From Arthrobacter sp. U41 (GTDB lineage: Bacteria > Actinomycetota > Actinomycetes > Actinomycetales > Micrococcaceae), in the NCBI RefSeq assembly GCF_001750145.1, contig NZ_CP015732.1, positions 4,092,001 to 4,156,000 on the forward strand: a DNA stretch of 64,000 nucleotides, in the 5' to 3' direction. The position numbers and the translations under genes were made by a program. Below are positions 41,419-50,409 of this stretch, piece by piece. Position 1 is the stretch's first letter. The number at the start of each line of letters is the position of its first letter. Below the pieces are notes generated by a model. The model was not told where the DNA came from. It did no database searches and worked only from the letters and a program-made list of their open reading frames with translations.

Positions 41419-42438
41419 TCAGGCCAGCGCGGCGGAGGCGACGTGCCCGCCCACCATCTGCAGGAATTCGCCTTCGGAAAGGACCTCGATCCGCTGGCCG
41501 CGGTCGTGCAGCTCCAGCACGCGCCGGGCCTTGCCGGTGAGGCGGCCGGAGCGCAGGTCGGCGGCCACGAACCCGTCGCCCACCACCAGGACGGTGGTGC
41601 GGGCCGTGACCCGGCTCTCGGGCCGGGCGCCGAACTCGGCGGAACGGACCTTCGCCTCGGGCCGGGGGATGGCCAGCTCGCCGGTGAACACCACGGTCTG
41701 CCCGAACAGGGGGTGCCCGGGCTCGGCGAGGGCGTTCGGCGGCGGATTGGCGCCCTCCTCCGGCCAGCCGGGCTGGTAGGCGCGGACCGCGCTCACGGCA
41801 GGCCCTCCCCCGGCGAGTGCGTCCAGGGCCGACTGGCTGGCTTTGGAAAGCGGATCGCGCAGCGGGTCGAAGGCGGCCTGGCGGGAGACCGTCAGGCCCA
41901 GGGACAGGTAGAGCTCCGCGATGCTGCCGGCGCCGTTGCGCGCGGCAATGTCAATCAGGATCCCGGCGCAGGCCCGCGCGTCCTCGGCGGCGTCGTGGTG
42001 GTTGACCAGCGGGACACCGGCCTCCCCGGCCGCGTAGGGCAGGGAGTTGGAGACCAGGGAGTAGCAGCGGCGGGAGAGCATGACCGTGCAGACGAAGTCA
42101 TAGGCCGGGCCCGGGAGGCCGGAGACCTCAAGTCCCGAGCGGATCACACCGAGGTCGAAGGCGGCATTGTGCGCGGCCAGGACGTCGCCGCCGATGAAGG
42201 CGCCGATCTCCGGGAACAATTCACCGAAGCGGGGCAGCCCGGCCACCTGCTCAGGCCGGATTCCGTGGATCCGGACGTTGTGGTGGTCGAAGCGGTCGTG
42301 GTTTTCCGGCGGCCGCATCAGCCAGGACGCCTCCTCGACCACGACGCCGCCACGCACCTTGCTCAGGCCAACAGCGCACGGTGAACCGCGGAAGCCATTC
42401 GCGGTCTCAAAGTCGATCGCCGTAAAGTCCAAACCCAC
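41419..42438 (-). CDS. DEDDh exonuclease with C-terminal BRCT domain
   Basis: 339 residues. The exonuclease part shows DFTAIDFETANG, HNAAFDLGVI and NHHDAAEDARACA, i.e. the DEDDh metal residues of the DNA polymerase III epsilon family. A 60-residue linker leads to a BRCT domain (LFGQTVVFTGELAIPRPEA, TTVLVVGDGF, SGRLTGKARRVLELHDRGQRIEVLSEGEFLQMV). The combination is common in actinobacteria and is linked to DNA repair. The start is taken as the GTG just before the exonuclease motif; ribosome-binding sequence is weak. Confidence 0.87.
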   Translation of the reverse strand: MGLDFTAIDFETANGFRGSPCAVGLSKVRGGVVVEEASWLMRPPENHDRFDHHNVRIHGIRPEQVAGLPRFGELFPEIGAFIGGDVLAAHNAAFDLGVIRSGLEVSGLPGPAYDFVCTVMLSRRCYSLVSNSLPYAAGEAGVPLVNHHDAAEDARACAGILIDIAARNGAGSIAELYLSLGLTVSRQAAFDPLRDPLSKASQSALDALAGGGPAVSAVRAYQPGWPEEGANPPPNALAEPGHPLFGQTVVFTGELAIPRPEAKVRSAEFGARPESRVTARTTVLVVGDGFVAADLRSGRLTGKARRVLELHDRGQRIEVLSEGEFLQMVGGHVASAALA

Positions 42439-42538
42439 GCCCCAAACTTTACCGCCGGATTCCGGCGCGGCCCGCACCGGCCCCGCCCGCGGCATCCGCC
42501 GGGAGCGCCCGACGGCGGCTGTCAAGTACCCTTGACGG

Positions 42539-43321
42539 GTGAACCTTTTTGCTTTGAGTGACCTTGCCGTGTCCACGATCGGCGGTGCAGGACCGGTCCA
42601 GCCGCAGCTGGCCTCGTTCCTGCCCGACTGGCTGAACCCCCAGGTCTTCCTGGCCGACCCCGCCCTCGCGCCGTGGGTTGTGCTGCTGGTCTGCGGCATC
42701 ATCTTCGCCGAGACCGGACTGCTGATCGGCTTCTTCCTACCGGGCGACTCCCTCCTGTTCACGGCCGGACTCCTGGTCGCCACCGGGACCATCAAGTTCA
42801 ACATCTGGGCTTTCGTGCTGCTGATCATCGGCGCTGCGATCGTCGGGAACCAGGTCGGCTACCTGATCGGGTCCAAGGCCGGACCGGCCATCTTCAACAA
42901 GCCGAATTCCAGGCTCTTCAAGCGCGAAAACGTTGAAAGCGCCCACGCCTTCTTCGAGAAGCATGGCGGCAAGGCGCTGATCCTGGCCCGTTTCGTGCCG
43001 ATCATCCGGACCTTCGTCCCGGTGATCGTGGGCGTCGCCCAGATGAGCAAGCGCAAGTTCTTCGTCTTCAACGTGATCGGCGCCGTGCTCTGGGGCGGCG
43101 GCGTGACCCTGCTGGGCTTCCTGCTGGGCGATACCTTCCCGTGGGTCCGCGAAAACCTGGACATCATCTTCATCGCGATCGTCCTGCTCTCGGTGATCCC
43201 GATCGGCGTTGAGGTCGCCCGCGGCTTCGTCGCCAAGCGCCAGGCCGAAAAGTACGGAACCGACCTCGTCGAGGAGTTCATCGAGGAGCACGAGCCCGAA
43301 GAGGAACGCAAGACGCCGTAA
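42539..43321 (+). CDS. DedA-family membrane protein (VTT domain)
   Basis: 260 residues with about five hydrophobic segments. The DedA signatures are present: ETGLLIGFFLPGDSLLFTAG and RFVPIIRTFVPVIVGVAQM. DedA proteins move phospholipid carriers such as undecaprenyl phosphate or PE across the membrane. The C-terminus is a charged tail with a Glu-rich end. GTG start with no strong ribosome-binding site. Convergent with rdgB, separated by a strong hairpin. Confidence 0.9.
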   Translation: MNLFALSDLAVSTIGGAGPVQPQLASFLPDWLNPQVFLADPALAPWVVLLVCGIIFAETGLLIGFFLPGDSLLFTAGLLVATGTIKFNIWAFVLLIIGAAIVGNQVGYLIGSKAGPAIFNKPNSRLFKRENVESAHAFFEKHGGKALILARFVPIIRTFVPVIVGVAQMSKRKFFVFNVIGAVLWGGGVTLLGFLLGDTFPWVRENLDIIFIAIVLLSVIPIGVEVARGFVAKRQAEKYGTDLVEEFIEEHEPEEERKTP

Positions 43322-43361
43322 CTCCCGTCCCGGACCAGCGGTTCCGGACCAACCAGCGCAC

Positions 43362-43396
43362 AAGGAAGGCGCCCCACAGTGTGGGGCGCCTTCCTT
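43362..43396. terminator. bidirectional terminator between dedA and rdgB
   Basis: Perfect inverted repeat with 17-bp arms starting AAGGAAGGCGCCCCACA around a single G. The AAGGAA/TTCCTT ends give short U-rich 3' ends in both directions. It lies 40 bp behind the dedA stop and 28 bp from the rdgB stop. Confidence 0.9.
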
Positions 43397-43424
43397 TGTT
43401 AACGTCCGGTTGCCGCCGGCTGGG

Positions 43425-44102
43425 CTACCTCCCGGACAGCGCCGCCACGATCGCCGGGAGCAGCGCCCGGAACGCGTGCCCGCGATGGCTGATGGCGTTC
43501 TTCTCCTCCGCGCTCAGCTCGGCGCAGCTGCGGTCCAGCCCGCTGGGCTGAAGGACCGGGTCGTAGCCGAAGCCGCCGGCACCGCGTGGTTCGCGCAGCA
43601 GGGTCCCCTCGAGCTGCCCGTACTCCACAACTTCCCGGCCCTCCCCGGAGGCGGAGCCCGGGACGGCCAGGGCCGCGGCACAGACAAATGCGGCGCCGCG
43701 GTACGCGTCGGGAACGTCCGCCAGCTGGTCAAGCAGCAGCCGCAGGTTGGCGGCGTCGTCCCCGTGGCGGCCGGCCCAGCGGGCCGAGAAGATCCCGGGA
43801 GCCCCGCCCAGCACATCGACGGCGAGCCCGGAGTCGTCGGCGATCGCCACGAGCCCGGTCGCCTGCGCCACCGCGCGCGCCTTGAGCAGCGAGTTCTCGG
43901 CGAAGGTCACACCGGTCTCGGCAACGTCGGGAGCGCCGACGGCGCCCGCGTCCACCACCTGGGTGTCGACGTCGAGGCCGGGCACCTGCCCGCGCAGCAG
44001 CTCACGAAGTTCCCGGAGCTTGCCCCGGTTGTGCGTGGCGAGCACCAGTACCGGCGCGGGTCCGGGCTGCGCTGCTCCCTGCTTTGCGGTGCCCCCTGTC
44101 AC
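43425..44102 (-). CDS. rdgB: XTP/dITP diphosphatase (RdgB/HAM1)
   Basis: 225 residues. Removes inosine, xanthosine and similar triphosphates from the nucleotide pool. The family motifs [55 protein letters not shown] and [15 protein letters not shown] are all present. The GTG start overlaps the rph stop by four bases, the usual rph-rdgB arrangement. Confidence 0.95.
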   Translation of the reverse strand: MTGGTAKQGAAQPGPAPVLVLATHNRGKLRELRELLRGQVPGLDVDTQVVDAGAVGAPDVAETGVTFAENSLLKARAVAQATGLVAIADDSGLAVDVLGGAPGIFSARWAGRHGDDAANLRLLLDQLADVPDAYRGAAFVCAAALAVPGSASGEGREVVEYGQLEGTLLREPRGAGGFGYDPVLQPSGLDRSCAELSAEEKNAISHRGHAFRALLPAIVAALSGR

Positions 44103-44857
44103 GGGGCTTCCGCCAGGGTGTCACGCTGGATGGCGGCCAGCTGCTCCGTGCCCATCAGGGCCAGGTCCAGCAGTTTGTTGAGCTCATCACGGTCGAAGGG
44201 GGCGCCTTCGGCGGTTCCCTGGACTTCGACGAACTTGCCGGACCCGGTGACGACGACGTTCATGTCGGTCTCGGCGCGGACATCCTCGACGTACGGCAGG
44301 TCCAGCATCGGGATGCCGTCGATGATGCCGACGGAGATGGCGGAGACGGTGTCGATCAGCGGCTGGGCGTTGCGGGCGATCATCTTGTTCTCGCGGGCAA
44401 AGCGGATGGCCTCGGCCAGGGCCACGTAGGCGCCGGTGATGGCGGCAGTGCGGGTTCCGCCGTCGGCCTGCAGGACATCGCAGTCCAGCACGATGGTGAT
44501 CTCGCCCAGGGCCTTGGTGTCGATGATGGATCGCAGCGAACGGCCGATGAGCCGGGAGATTTCGTGGGTGCGGCCGCCGATCTTGCCCTTGACGGACTCG
44601 CGGTCGGAGCGGGTGTTGGTGGCGCGCGGAAGCATGGCGTATTCGGCCGTGACCCAGCCGCGGCCCTCGCCCTTGAGCCAGCGCGGGACGCCCTCGGTCA
44701 GGGAGGCCGTGCACAGCACCCGGGTGTTGCCGAACTCGATCAGGGCCGATCCCTCGGCCTGCTTGGACCAGCCGCGGGTGATGCTGATCGGACGGAGCTG
44801 ATCGGGGGTGCGGCCATCGGCGCGGATAACGGGGACAGTTAGGGCTTCGGAAGTCAT
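44099..44857 (-). CDS. rph: ribonuclease PH
   Basis: 252 residues. Phosphorolytic 3' exonuclease that trims tRNA ends. Seen are [70 protein letters not shown] and [17 protein letters not shown]. The phosphate-binding arginines lie in the RGWVTAEY and GRTHEI segments. It is followed by rdgB with an overlap; an MBL-fold gene lies 69 bp upstream. Confidence 0.96.
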   Translation of the reverse strand: MTSEALTVPVIRADGRTPDQLRPISITRGWSKQAEGSALIEFGNTRVLCTASLTEGVPRWLKGEGRGWVTAEYAMLPRATNTRSDRESVKGKIGGRTHEISRLIGRSLRSIIDTKALGEITIVLDCDVLQADGGTRTAAITGAYVALAEAIRFARENKMIARNAQPLIDTVSAISVGIIDGIPMLDLPYVEDVRAETDMNVVVTGSGKFVEVQGTAEGAPFDRDELNKLLDLALMGTEQLAAIQRDTLAEAP

Positions 44858-44926
44858 GCCATTAGCTTATCGACCCTTCCCGGAACGACCGCGCCCACCA
44901 GGACTGCCCGGAGGGCGGGGTCCCGC

Positions 44927-45724
44927 TCAGATGGTGTAATGCACTCCTGCGACGGCCACGGCCACGTGCTGGCCGAAGACGTCCTTGGCTTCCGCCATAA
45001 CGGTTGTCGGGGACGTCCAGACCGGGATGTGGGTCAGCAGCAGCCGCCGGGCAGCTGCGGCCACGGCGGCCTCCCCGGCGCGCTTGCCGGTCAGGTGCAC
45101 GTCCTTGATGCCGTCGTCGCGGCCTTCCTCGAAGGCCGCCTCGCAGAGGAACAGATCGGCGTCGCGGGCAGCGTCCTCGAGACCGCTGCAGGAGTCGGTG
45201 TCGCCCGAGTAGCTGAGCACCCGGGTGACGGGGTTGCCGTCGCTGTCCGGTTCGGTGACCTCCACCCGGAGCGCGTACGCCTCTTCCACCGGGTGGTTGA
45301 CGGCGTAGGGGGTGACCGTGAACGGTCCCATGGTCACCGGCTTGCGCTCGGACCAGTTGCTGAAGTCGAATTCCTCGTGCATCCCCGGGTCCAGTTCCAG
45401 GCCGTAGGCCGTGGCCATCCGGTCGGCAGTGGCGGCGGGGCCCCAGACCGGGATCCTGCCCCGTCCCCAGCCGCCCGGTTTCCAGCGCACCGCGACGTGG
45501 AGCCCGCACAGGTCCATGCAGTGGTCCGGGTGCAGGTGGGTGAGGAAGATGCCGTCGATGTCTTCCAGATCCGTGTAGCGCTGGATGGCCCCGAGCGCCC
45601 CGCTTCCGAGGTCCAGGACGATCTTCCAGTTCCGTTCGCCGTCGGTGGCGGTCAGCAGGTAGCACGACGCCGGTGAGCCCGGCCCCGGAAAGGATCCGGT
45701 ACAGCCCACGATGGTCAGCTTCAC
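44927..45724 (-). CDS. MBL-fold metallo-hydrolase (RNase Z/cyclic phosphodiesterase-like)
   Basis: 265 residues. The metal motif [15 protein letters not shown], later histidines in [33 protein letters not shown] and the C-terminal [11 protein letters not shown] match the beta-lactamase fold of the RNase Z-like group. The conserved actinobacterial position between murI and rph argues for a housekeeping role, perhaps cyclic nucleotide or RNA phosphodiester hydrolysis. The exosite loop of true RNase Z is not evident. GTG start overlaps the murI stop by four bases. Confidence 0.88.
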   Translation of the reverse strand: MKLTIVGCTGSFPGPGSPASCYLLTATDGERNWKIVLDLGSGALGAIQRYTDLEDIDGIFLTHLHPDHCMDLCGLHVAVRWKPGGWGRGRIPVWGPAATADRMATAYGLELDPGMHEEFDFSNWSERKPVTMGPFTVTPYAVNHPVEEAYALRVEVTEPDSDGNPVTRVLSYSGDTDSCSGLEDAARDADLFLCEAAFEEGRDDGIKDVHLTGKRAGEAAVAAAARRLLLTHIPVWTSPTTVMAEAKDVFGQHVAVAVAGVHYTI

Positions 45725-46737
45725 AGCAGTGTTCCCCCGCCCGCGGATCCGGCTACGAAGTTGGAGATCCTGGACCGGCCTGGGCCGGCCTGGGCAGCGG
45801 CGATCATCTCCGGCGTGATCCTGGCCAGGCTGCCCGTGGGGTACTGGGCCGCGACGTGGTCCACGTGGCGGACGCTGAGGACCTCGGGCCCGAGGAAACG
45901 GCGGGCGAGGTGCTCGAACTGTGCGGCGTCCCCCGTCGCGATGAAGTTGTGGGTCGGGTCCGAGGCGTCAGTGCGTTCCAGCCCGCGGGAGGCCAGCGCC
46001 CGGTAGACGTCCTTGGCCGTCTCCTCCGCGCTGGAGACGAGGGTGACGTCCTCCCCCATCACGTAGGAGATCACGCCGGTGAGCAGCGGATAGTGCGTGC
46101 AGCCCAGCACCACGGTGTCCACCCCGGCGGCTTTGAGCGGTGCCAGGTATTCGCGGGCGACGGCGAGCAGTTCCGGCCCGGTGGTGATGCCGGCTTCGAC
46201 GTAGGGCACGAACGCGGGGCAGGCCACCGAGGTGATGCGCAGGTCCGGGGCGGCGGCAAAGGTGTCCTCGTAGGCGCGGGAGCCGATGGTGGCCGAGGTG
46301 CCGATCACACCGACGCGGCCGCTGCGGGTGGCGGCGACGGCGCGGCGGACCGCCGGCTGGATCACTTCGATGACGGGGATCCCGTAGCGGGCGGTGTAGC
46401 GTTCGCGGGCGTCGCGCAGCACGGCGGCGGACGCTGAGTTGCAGGCGATGGTCAGCAGCTTCACACCGGAATCCACCAGTTCATCCATCACCCCCAGGGC
46501 GTTGGCCCGGACCTCGGCGATCGGGAGCGGGCCGTAGGGTCCGTTGGCGGTGTCGCCGACGTAGAGGATGGATTCGTTGGGCAGCTGGTCGATGATGGAC
46601 CGGGCCACGGTGAGTCCGCCGACACCGGAATCGAACACACCGATGGGGCGCGATCCCATCCGGCTGGCGGCGGTACTGCTCGCTGGGGAGTCCGCAGCAG
46701 CTCCCGCTGCCGGATCCGTGCTCGATGCTGAAGTCAT
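45721..46737 (-). CDS. murI: glutamate racemase
   Basis: 338 residues from the ATG at MTSASST. Makes D-glutamate for peptidoglycan. The two catalytic cysteines are visible in [12 protein letters not shown] and [13 protein letters not shown]; the N-terminal [19 protein letters not shown] and [11 protein letters not shown] are typical. The first 40 residues form a Ser/Ala-rich lead not found in most MurI proteins, so a start nearer MGSRPIGVF is possible. Followed by the MBL-fold gene with overlap. Confidence 0.94.
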   Translation of the reverse strand: MTSASSTDPAAGAAADSPASSTAASRMGSRPIGVFDSGVGGLTVARSIIDQLPNESILYVGDTANGPYGPLPIAEVRANALGVMDELVDSGVKLLTIACNSASAAVLRDARERYTARYGIPVIEVIQPAVRRAVAATRSGRVGVIGTSATIGSRAYEDTFAAAPDLRITSVACPAFVPYVEAGITTGPELLAVAREYLAPLKAAGVDTVVLGCTHYPLLTGVISYVMGEDVTLVSSAEETAKDVYRALASRGLERTDASDPTHNFIATGDAAQFEHLARRFLGPEVLSVRHVDHVAAQYPTGSLARITPEMIAAAQAGPGRSRISNFVAGSAGGGTLL

Positions 46738-46857
46738 GATTATTCGAGGATAGGGCTTAGCCCGTGGCGCGGCCATCTCATTGTGTCGTCCGACTCATGT
46801 CTAATTTGTCACATGCGTCGGAGGAGTCCGCCGCCGGGCGGCAGCCGGCGCCGCTGT

Positions 46858-47424
46858 TCAGCGGCGCGTCTCCAGCGACTGCAGCATCGCCTGGACCAGG
46901 GATTCCTGGAGCCAGGTGGTGAAGTTGTAGACCAGGGCAAGGTAGCTTTCGACGTCCTCGGCCTGGGACCAGTCCTGCATCAGGTGCACGTGCCCGGCAT
47001 CCTCGTCGTCGCGGATGTCCAGGCGTTCGGCCAGCACCAGCCGGACGTCGTTGAGCGCCATCGACCAGTGCCGCGCGTCGGCGGGGGTCAGGACCAGTTC
47101 ATCCTTGTCCAGCCCGAGGGACGCGGCCTTCAACGCACCGATCTTGCTCTCGCGCAGCGAACGCTCGGTATACCGGCGGAACTCCAGCGAGGCGGCGTCG
47201 TCGTTCTTCGAGACGTTCGGGAGCAGCCGGCGCAGGGCACGGTCCGAGGGTTCACGCGCCGCGGAATCGAGTCCGACGAGCGCGGCGAGGGGGTCCTGGT
47301 TGGTGCGTTCCTCCGGCTCCAGCATGGACACGACGTCGTCGAACAGGCTGCGCAGCAGTTCCCGCTCGGCCGGTTCCAGATAGCCGGTAATGCCCTTGAT
47401 TCCGAACTTGAATGCCTTAGCCAC
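46858..47424 (-). CDS. DUF2017 domain protein
   Basis: 188 residues, all-helical in appearance, with AFKFGIKGITGYLEPAERELLRSLFDDV at the N-terminus and a C-terminal tail YLALVYNFTTWLQESLVQAML. DUF2017 regularly follows clpS in actinobacteria and precedes murI, as here. The GTG start overlaps the clpS end by eight bases. No activity is known; the tie to clpS suggests a role with the Clp protease. Confidence 0.88.
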   Translation of the reverse strand: MAKAFKFGIKGITGYLEPAERELLRSLFDDVVSMLEPEERTNQDPLAALVGLDSAAREPSDRALRRLLPNVSKNDDAASLEFRRYTERSLRESKIGALKAASLGLDKDELVLTPADARHWSMALNDVRLVLAERLDIRDDEDAGHVHLMQDWSQAEDVESYLALVYNFTTWLQESLVQAMLQSLETRR

Positions 47425-47785
47425 GTTTTCCTTTGCCCTTGCCTGAACCTGAGCCCTCGCCGCTGCCGGTGGCTTTTTCCACCGTGGCCCAGAGACCGTA
47501 GCCGTGCATCGCGACCGCGTGCTGCTCCACCTGCTCCTTACTGCCGTGCGCCACGATGGAGCGCCCCTTTTTGTGGACCTCCAGCATGAGCTTGTTGGCT
47601 TTGGCCTCCGAATAGCCGAAGTAGCTGCGGAACACGTAGCTCACGTAGCTCATCAGGTTCACCGGATCATTCCAGATCACGAGGTTCCAAGGGATGTCCG
47701 GGGCGGTCAGGACATCGGTCGACGTCACTGTTCCGGTCTGGGTGCTCTCCTGGGTGTCAGGGCCGAGCGCAACGCTGAGGGTCAT
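47417..47785 (-). CDS. clpS: ATP-dependent Clp protease adaptor ClpS
   Basis: 122 residues. Delivers N-degron substrates to ClpC/ClpA-type unfoldases. The ClpS core is seen in PWNLVIWNDPVNLMSYVSYVFRSYFG, ANKLMLEVHKKGRSIVAHGSKEQVEQHAV and YGLWATVEKA. About 28 disordered residues precede it, and a Gly/Lys/Ser tail follows. It diverges from pncB with only 37 bp between the starts. Confidence 0.94.
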   Translation of the reverse strand: MTLSVALGPDTQESTQTGTVTSTDVLTAPDIPWNLVIWNDPVNLMSYVSYVFRSYFGYSEAKANKLMLEVHKKGRSIVAHGSKEQVEQHAVAMHGYGLWATVEKATGSGEGSGSGKGKGKRG

Positions 47786-47822
47786 CTGTCCATTCTATGG
47801 GGATGCGCACTAGAGTGAATTT

Positions 47823-49151
47823 GTGAGTACCTCAGCTGGCTGGGAACGTCCCCGCACGTCCCTGTACACCGACCATTACGAGCTGACCATGCTGCAGGCC
47901 GCGCTGCATTCCGGCGCCGCCCACCGCAGGTCAGTCTTCGAGGCCTTCGCCCGGCGCCTGCCGGACGGGCGCCGCTACGGCGTTGTGGGCGGCACCGGCC
48001 GGCTGCTGGAGGGCATCGCGGACTTCCGCTTCGGCGACACCGAAATCGATTTCCTCCGCCGCACGAAGGTGGTCAACGAGGAAACCCTGGACTATCTGGC
48101 CGGGTTCTCCTTCTCCGGCGACATCTGGGGCTACGCGGAGGGTGAAGCGTACTTCCCCAACTCCCCCATCCTGATCGTCGAGGCCACCTTCGCGGAGGCC
48201 TGCATCCTCGAGACCTACATCCTCTCGATCCTCAACCACGACAGCGCCATCGCCTCCGCGGCCTCGCGGATGATCACCGCGGCCGGCAGCCGCCCCTGCG
48301 TGGAGATGGGCTCGCGCCGCACCCAGGAGGAATCGGCCGTCTCTGCCGCCCGGGCCGCCATCATCGCCGGCTTCGACAGCACCTCCAACCTTGAGGCCGG
48401 GCTCCGCTACGGGCTTAAAACGGTCGGCACCGCCGCGCATTCCTTCACCCTCCTGCACGACACCGAACGCGAGGCCTTCGAGGCGCAGATTGCCTCGATG
48501 GGCGCCGGAACCGCGCTGCTGGTGGACACCTACGACGTCGAGGCTGCCGTGCGCACCGCCGTCGAACTGGCCGGCGACAAACTCGGTGCGGTGCGCCTGG
48601 ATTCCGGGGACCTCGTGGCCCAGGCGCAGTGGGTCCGCCAGCTCCTCGACGATCTGGGCAACGAGCGGACGCGCATTATCGTCACCTCCGACCTGGACGA
48701 ATTCGCCATCGCCGCCCTGCAGTCCGCCCCGGTGGACTCCTACGGCGTCGGCACCTCCCTCGTGACCGGTTCCGGCGCCCCGACGGCGAGCATGGTCTAC
48801 AAGCTGGTCAGCCGCACCGACGACGACGGGAACTTCGTTCCCGTCGCCAAGGCCGCCAAGAACAAATCCAGCAAGGGCGGCCGCAAGTACGCCCTGCGGA
48901 AGCTCAACGAGCGCGGCACGGCCACCCAGGAGATCGTCGGAATCGGGCACCGCCCGGAGGACGACGGCAACGACCGGCCCCTGCTGCAGCAGTTCGTCAA
49001 GAACGGCGCACTGCTGCCCGGCTGGACCGGGGCGGAGGGTGTGCTGCGGGCCCGCAAGCGTCACGCGGACACCATGAAGGAGCTTCCCGCCGTCGTGAAC
49101 CGGCTGCAGCGCGGCGAAGCAGCCATCCCCACCATCTACGAGGAGAACTGA
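47823..49151 (+). CDS. pncB: nicotinate phosphoribosyltransferase
   Basis: 442 residues. Converts nicotinate to nicotinate mononucleotide in NAD salvage. Seen are TDHYELTMLQAALHSG at the N-terminus, EMGSRRTQEESAVSAARAAIIAGFDSTSN, TAAHSFTLLHDTEREAF and VRLDSGDLVAQAQWVRQLL with the PRPP/ligand residues. GTG start; ribosome-binding sequence is weak. Its stop shares one base with the pncA ATG, so the salvage pair is coupled. No copy of the nrtR-type palindrome was found in the short clpS-pncB gap. Confidence 0.95.
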   Translation: MSTSAGWERPRTSLYTDHYELTMLQAALHSGAAHRRSVFEAFARRLPDGRRYGVVGGTGRLLEGIADFRFGDTEIDFLRRTKVVNEETLDYLAGFSFSGDIWGYAEGEAYFPNSPILIVEATFAEACILETYILSILNHDSAIASAASRMITAAGSRPCVEMGSRRTQEESAVSAARAAIIAGFDSTSNLEAGLRYGLKTVGTAAHSFTLLHDTEREAFEAQIASMGAGTALLVDTYDVEAAVRTAVELAGDKLGAVRLDSGDLVAQAQWVRQLLDDLGNERTRIIVTSDLDEFAIAALQSAPVDSYGVGTSLVTGSGAPTASMVYKLVSRTDDDGNFVPVAKAAKNKSSKGGRKYALRKLNERGTATQEIVGIGHRPEDDGNDRPLLQQFVKNGALLPGWTGAEGVLRARKRHADTMKELPAVVNRLQRGEAAIPTIYEEN

Positions 49152-49825
49152 TGTCCCGCGCCCTGATCATTGTCGACGTCCAGAACGATTTCTGCGAAGG
49201 GGGCTCGCTGCCGGTCGCAGGCGGGGCGGACCTCGCCGGCGCCATCAGCGAATACGTCGACGCCCACCACGGACAGTTTGACCACATCGTGGCGACCCAG
49301 GACTGGCATATTGATCCCGGCGCGCACTTCTCGGAGGACCCCGACTTCGTCGGCAGCTGGCCGAAGCACTGCGTGGCCGGAACCCGCGGCGCCGAACTCC
49401 ACCCGGACCTCGACACCGAATACATCCAGGCCTACTTCCGCAAGGGCCAGTTCACGGCGGCCTACTCGGGCTTTGAAGGGCTGCTCGCCCCCGACGACGC
49501 CGTGCCCACCGGTGACCGGAAGCCCGGTGCCATGCCGGTCTCCGGGGCCGCCCCCGGGAGCGACTTCGACGCCGGAGCCACCGCCGGCAGTGAATACGCC
49601 GGTGGCGAGGACGCGATCGGGCTTGACGACTGGCTGCAGAGCCACGACGTCGAAGACGTGGTGGTCGTCGGCATCGCCACCGACCACTGCGTCAAGGCGA
49701 CTGCCCTGGACGGGGTGCAGGCCGGATACTCCGTGACCGTGCTGCGTGACCTGACCGTCGGGGTCGCCGAGGATCTCGACGACGCCGTTGCTGAGATGGA
49801 ACTCGGAGGGGTTGACATCGCCTGA
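49151..49825 (+). CDS. pncA: nicotinamidase with an internal Gly/Ala-rich insertion
   Basis: 224 residues of the isochorismatase fold. Catalytic aspartate D9 (IVDVQNDFCEGG), lysine K98 (FRKGQ) and nucleophile cysteine C180 (ATDHCVKATALDG) are all there, with the metal site DWHIDPGAHF. Between residues 112 and 155 there is an insertion rich in Gly, Ala, Asp and Pro, just before the LDDWLQSHDVEDVVVVGIA strand; usual PncA proteins have a short loop here. AGGAG precedes the ATG. It acts before PncB to turn nicotinamide into nicotinate. Confidence 0.94.
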   Translation: MSRALIIVDVQNDFCEGGSLPVAGGADLAGAISEYVDAHHGQFDHIVATQDWHIDPGAHFSEDPDFVGSWPKHCVAGTRGAELHPDLDTEYIQAYFRKGQFTAAYSGFEGLLAPDDAVPTGDRKPGAMPVSGAAPGSDFDAGATAGSEYAGGEDAIGLDDWLQSHDVEDVVVVGIATDHCVKATALDGVQAGYSVTVLRDLTVGVAEDLDDAVAEMELGGVDIA

Positions 49826-49952
49826 CGCGGTGGCGTCGCGTGCCGGATTGTGGCGACATCCGGCCGGACCGCTGACCGGAAAGCCGCGCTCCGGCAGTAG
49901 ACTCGAAATCCCTGCCAATATCGCCTGACCCGTAAGGACCCCGGAGTACATC

Positions 49953-50300
49953 ATGAAGAAGACCCTGACCGTCCTGATCGCTGCCGGGGCTCTGCTCGGC
50001 GCCGCCGGCTGCTCGGCCCCCACGCAAGACACCACTGCGGAAACCTGCGCCCGGGTCCAGACCGTCGGCGCCGGACCCACCTCCAACGAGGACAAGGCAG
50101 GGATGATCCGCCTCGCGAACCGGCTCAGGCCGGTCGAGGCCACCGCCTCCGCGGACCTGAAGACCCCGCTGCACTCCATCATTGAATTCCTGGACGAGTC
50201 GGCGAAGGAGACCCCGGACTCCGCCAAGCTGCAGGAGATGCAGGGCGCGTACACCTCTGCAGGTCAGGCCCTCAGCGCGGCCTGCGGCGGCGGCCAGTAG
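49953..50300 (+). CDS. small lipoprotein of unknown function
   Basis: 115 residues. Lipoprotein signal MKKTLTVLIAAGALLGAAGC, then a mature part of about 95 residues that looks helical, with cysteines in ETCARVQ and the end SAACGGGQ that could pair. No family was recognised. AAGGA-type sequence (GTAAGGACC) lies upstream. Followed by a strong terminator, so it forms its own transcript, perhaps started in the 127-bp gap behind pncA. Confidence 0.75.
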   Translation: MKKTLTVLIAAGALLGAAGCSAPTQDTTAETCARVQTVGAGPTSNEDKAGMIRLANRLRPVEATASADLKTPLHSIIEFLDESAKETPDSAKLQEMQGAYTSAGQALSAACGGGQ

Positions 50301-50329
50301 CGGCGAGCCTGCGGCCAAAGAGCGCGCAG

Positions 50330-50361
50330 AAAAGGGACCGGGTGACCCCGGTCCCTTTTTT
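50330..50361 (+). terminator. Rho-independent terminator behind the small lipoprotein gene
   Basis: 13-bp perfect arms AAAAGGGACCGGG and CCCGGTCCCTTTT around a TGAC loop, ending in six T. The A-rich 5' side also suits the convergent helicase gene. Confidence 0.92.
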
Positions 50362-50363
50362 CA

Positions 50364-50400
50364 TGCCGTTTTTGTGCCGTTTTTGTGCCGTTTTAGTGCC
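50364..50400. repeat. 11-bp tandem repeat behind the terminator
   Basis: TGCCGTTTTTG is repeated at 50364, 50375 and, with one change, 50386, followed by a partial TGCC. It lies between the terminator and the helicase stop and is not coding in any retained gene. Confidence 0.75.
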
Positions 50401-50409
50401 TGCGGGCGG

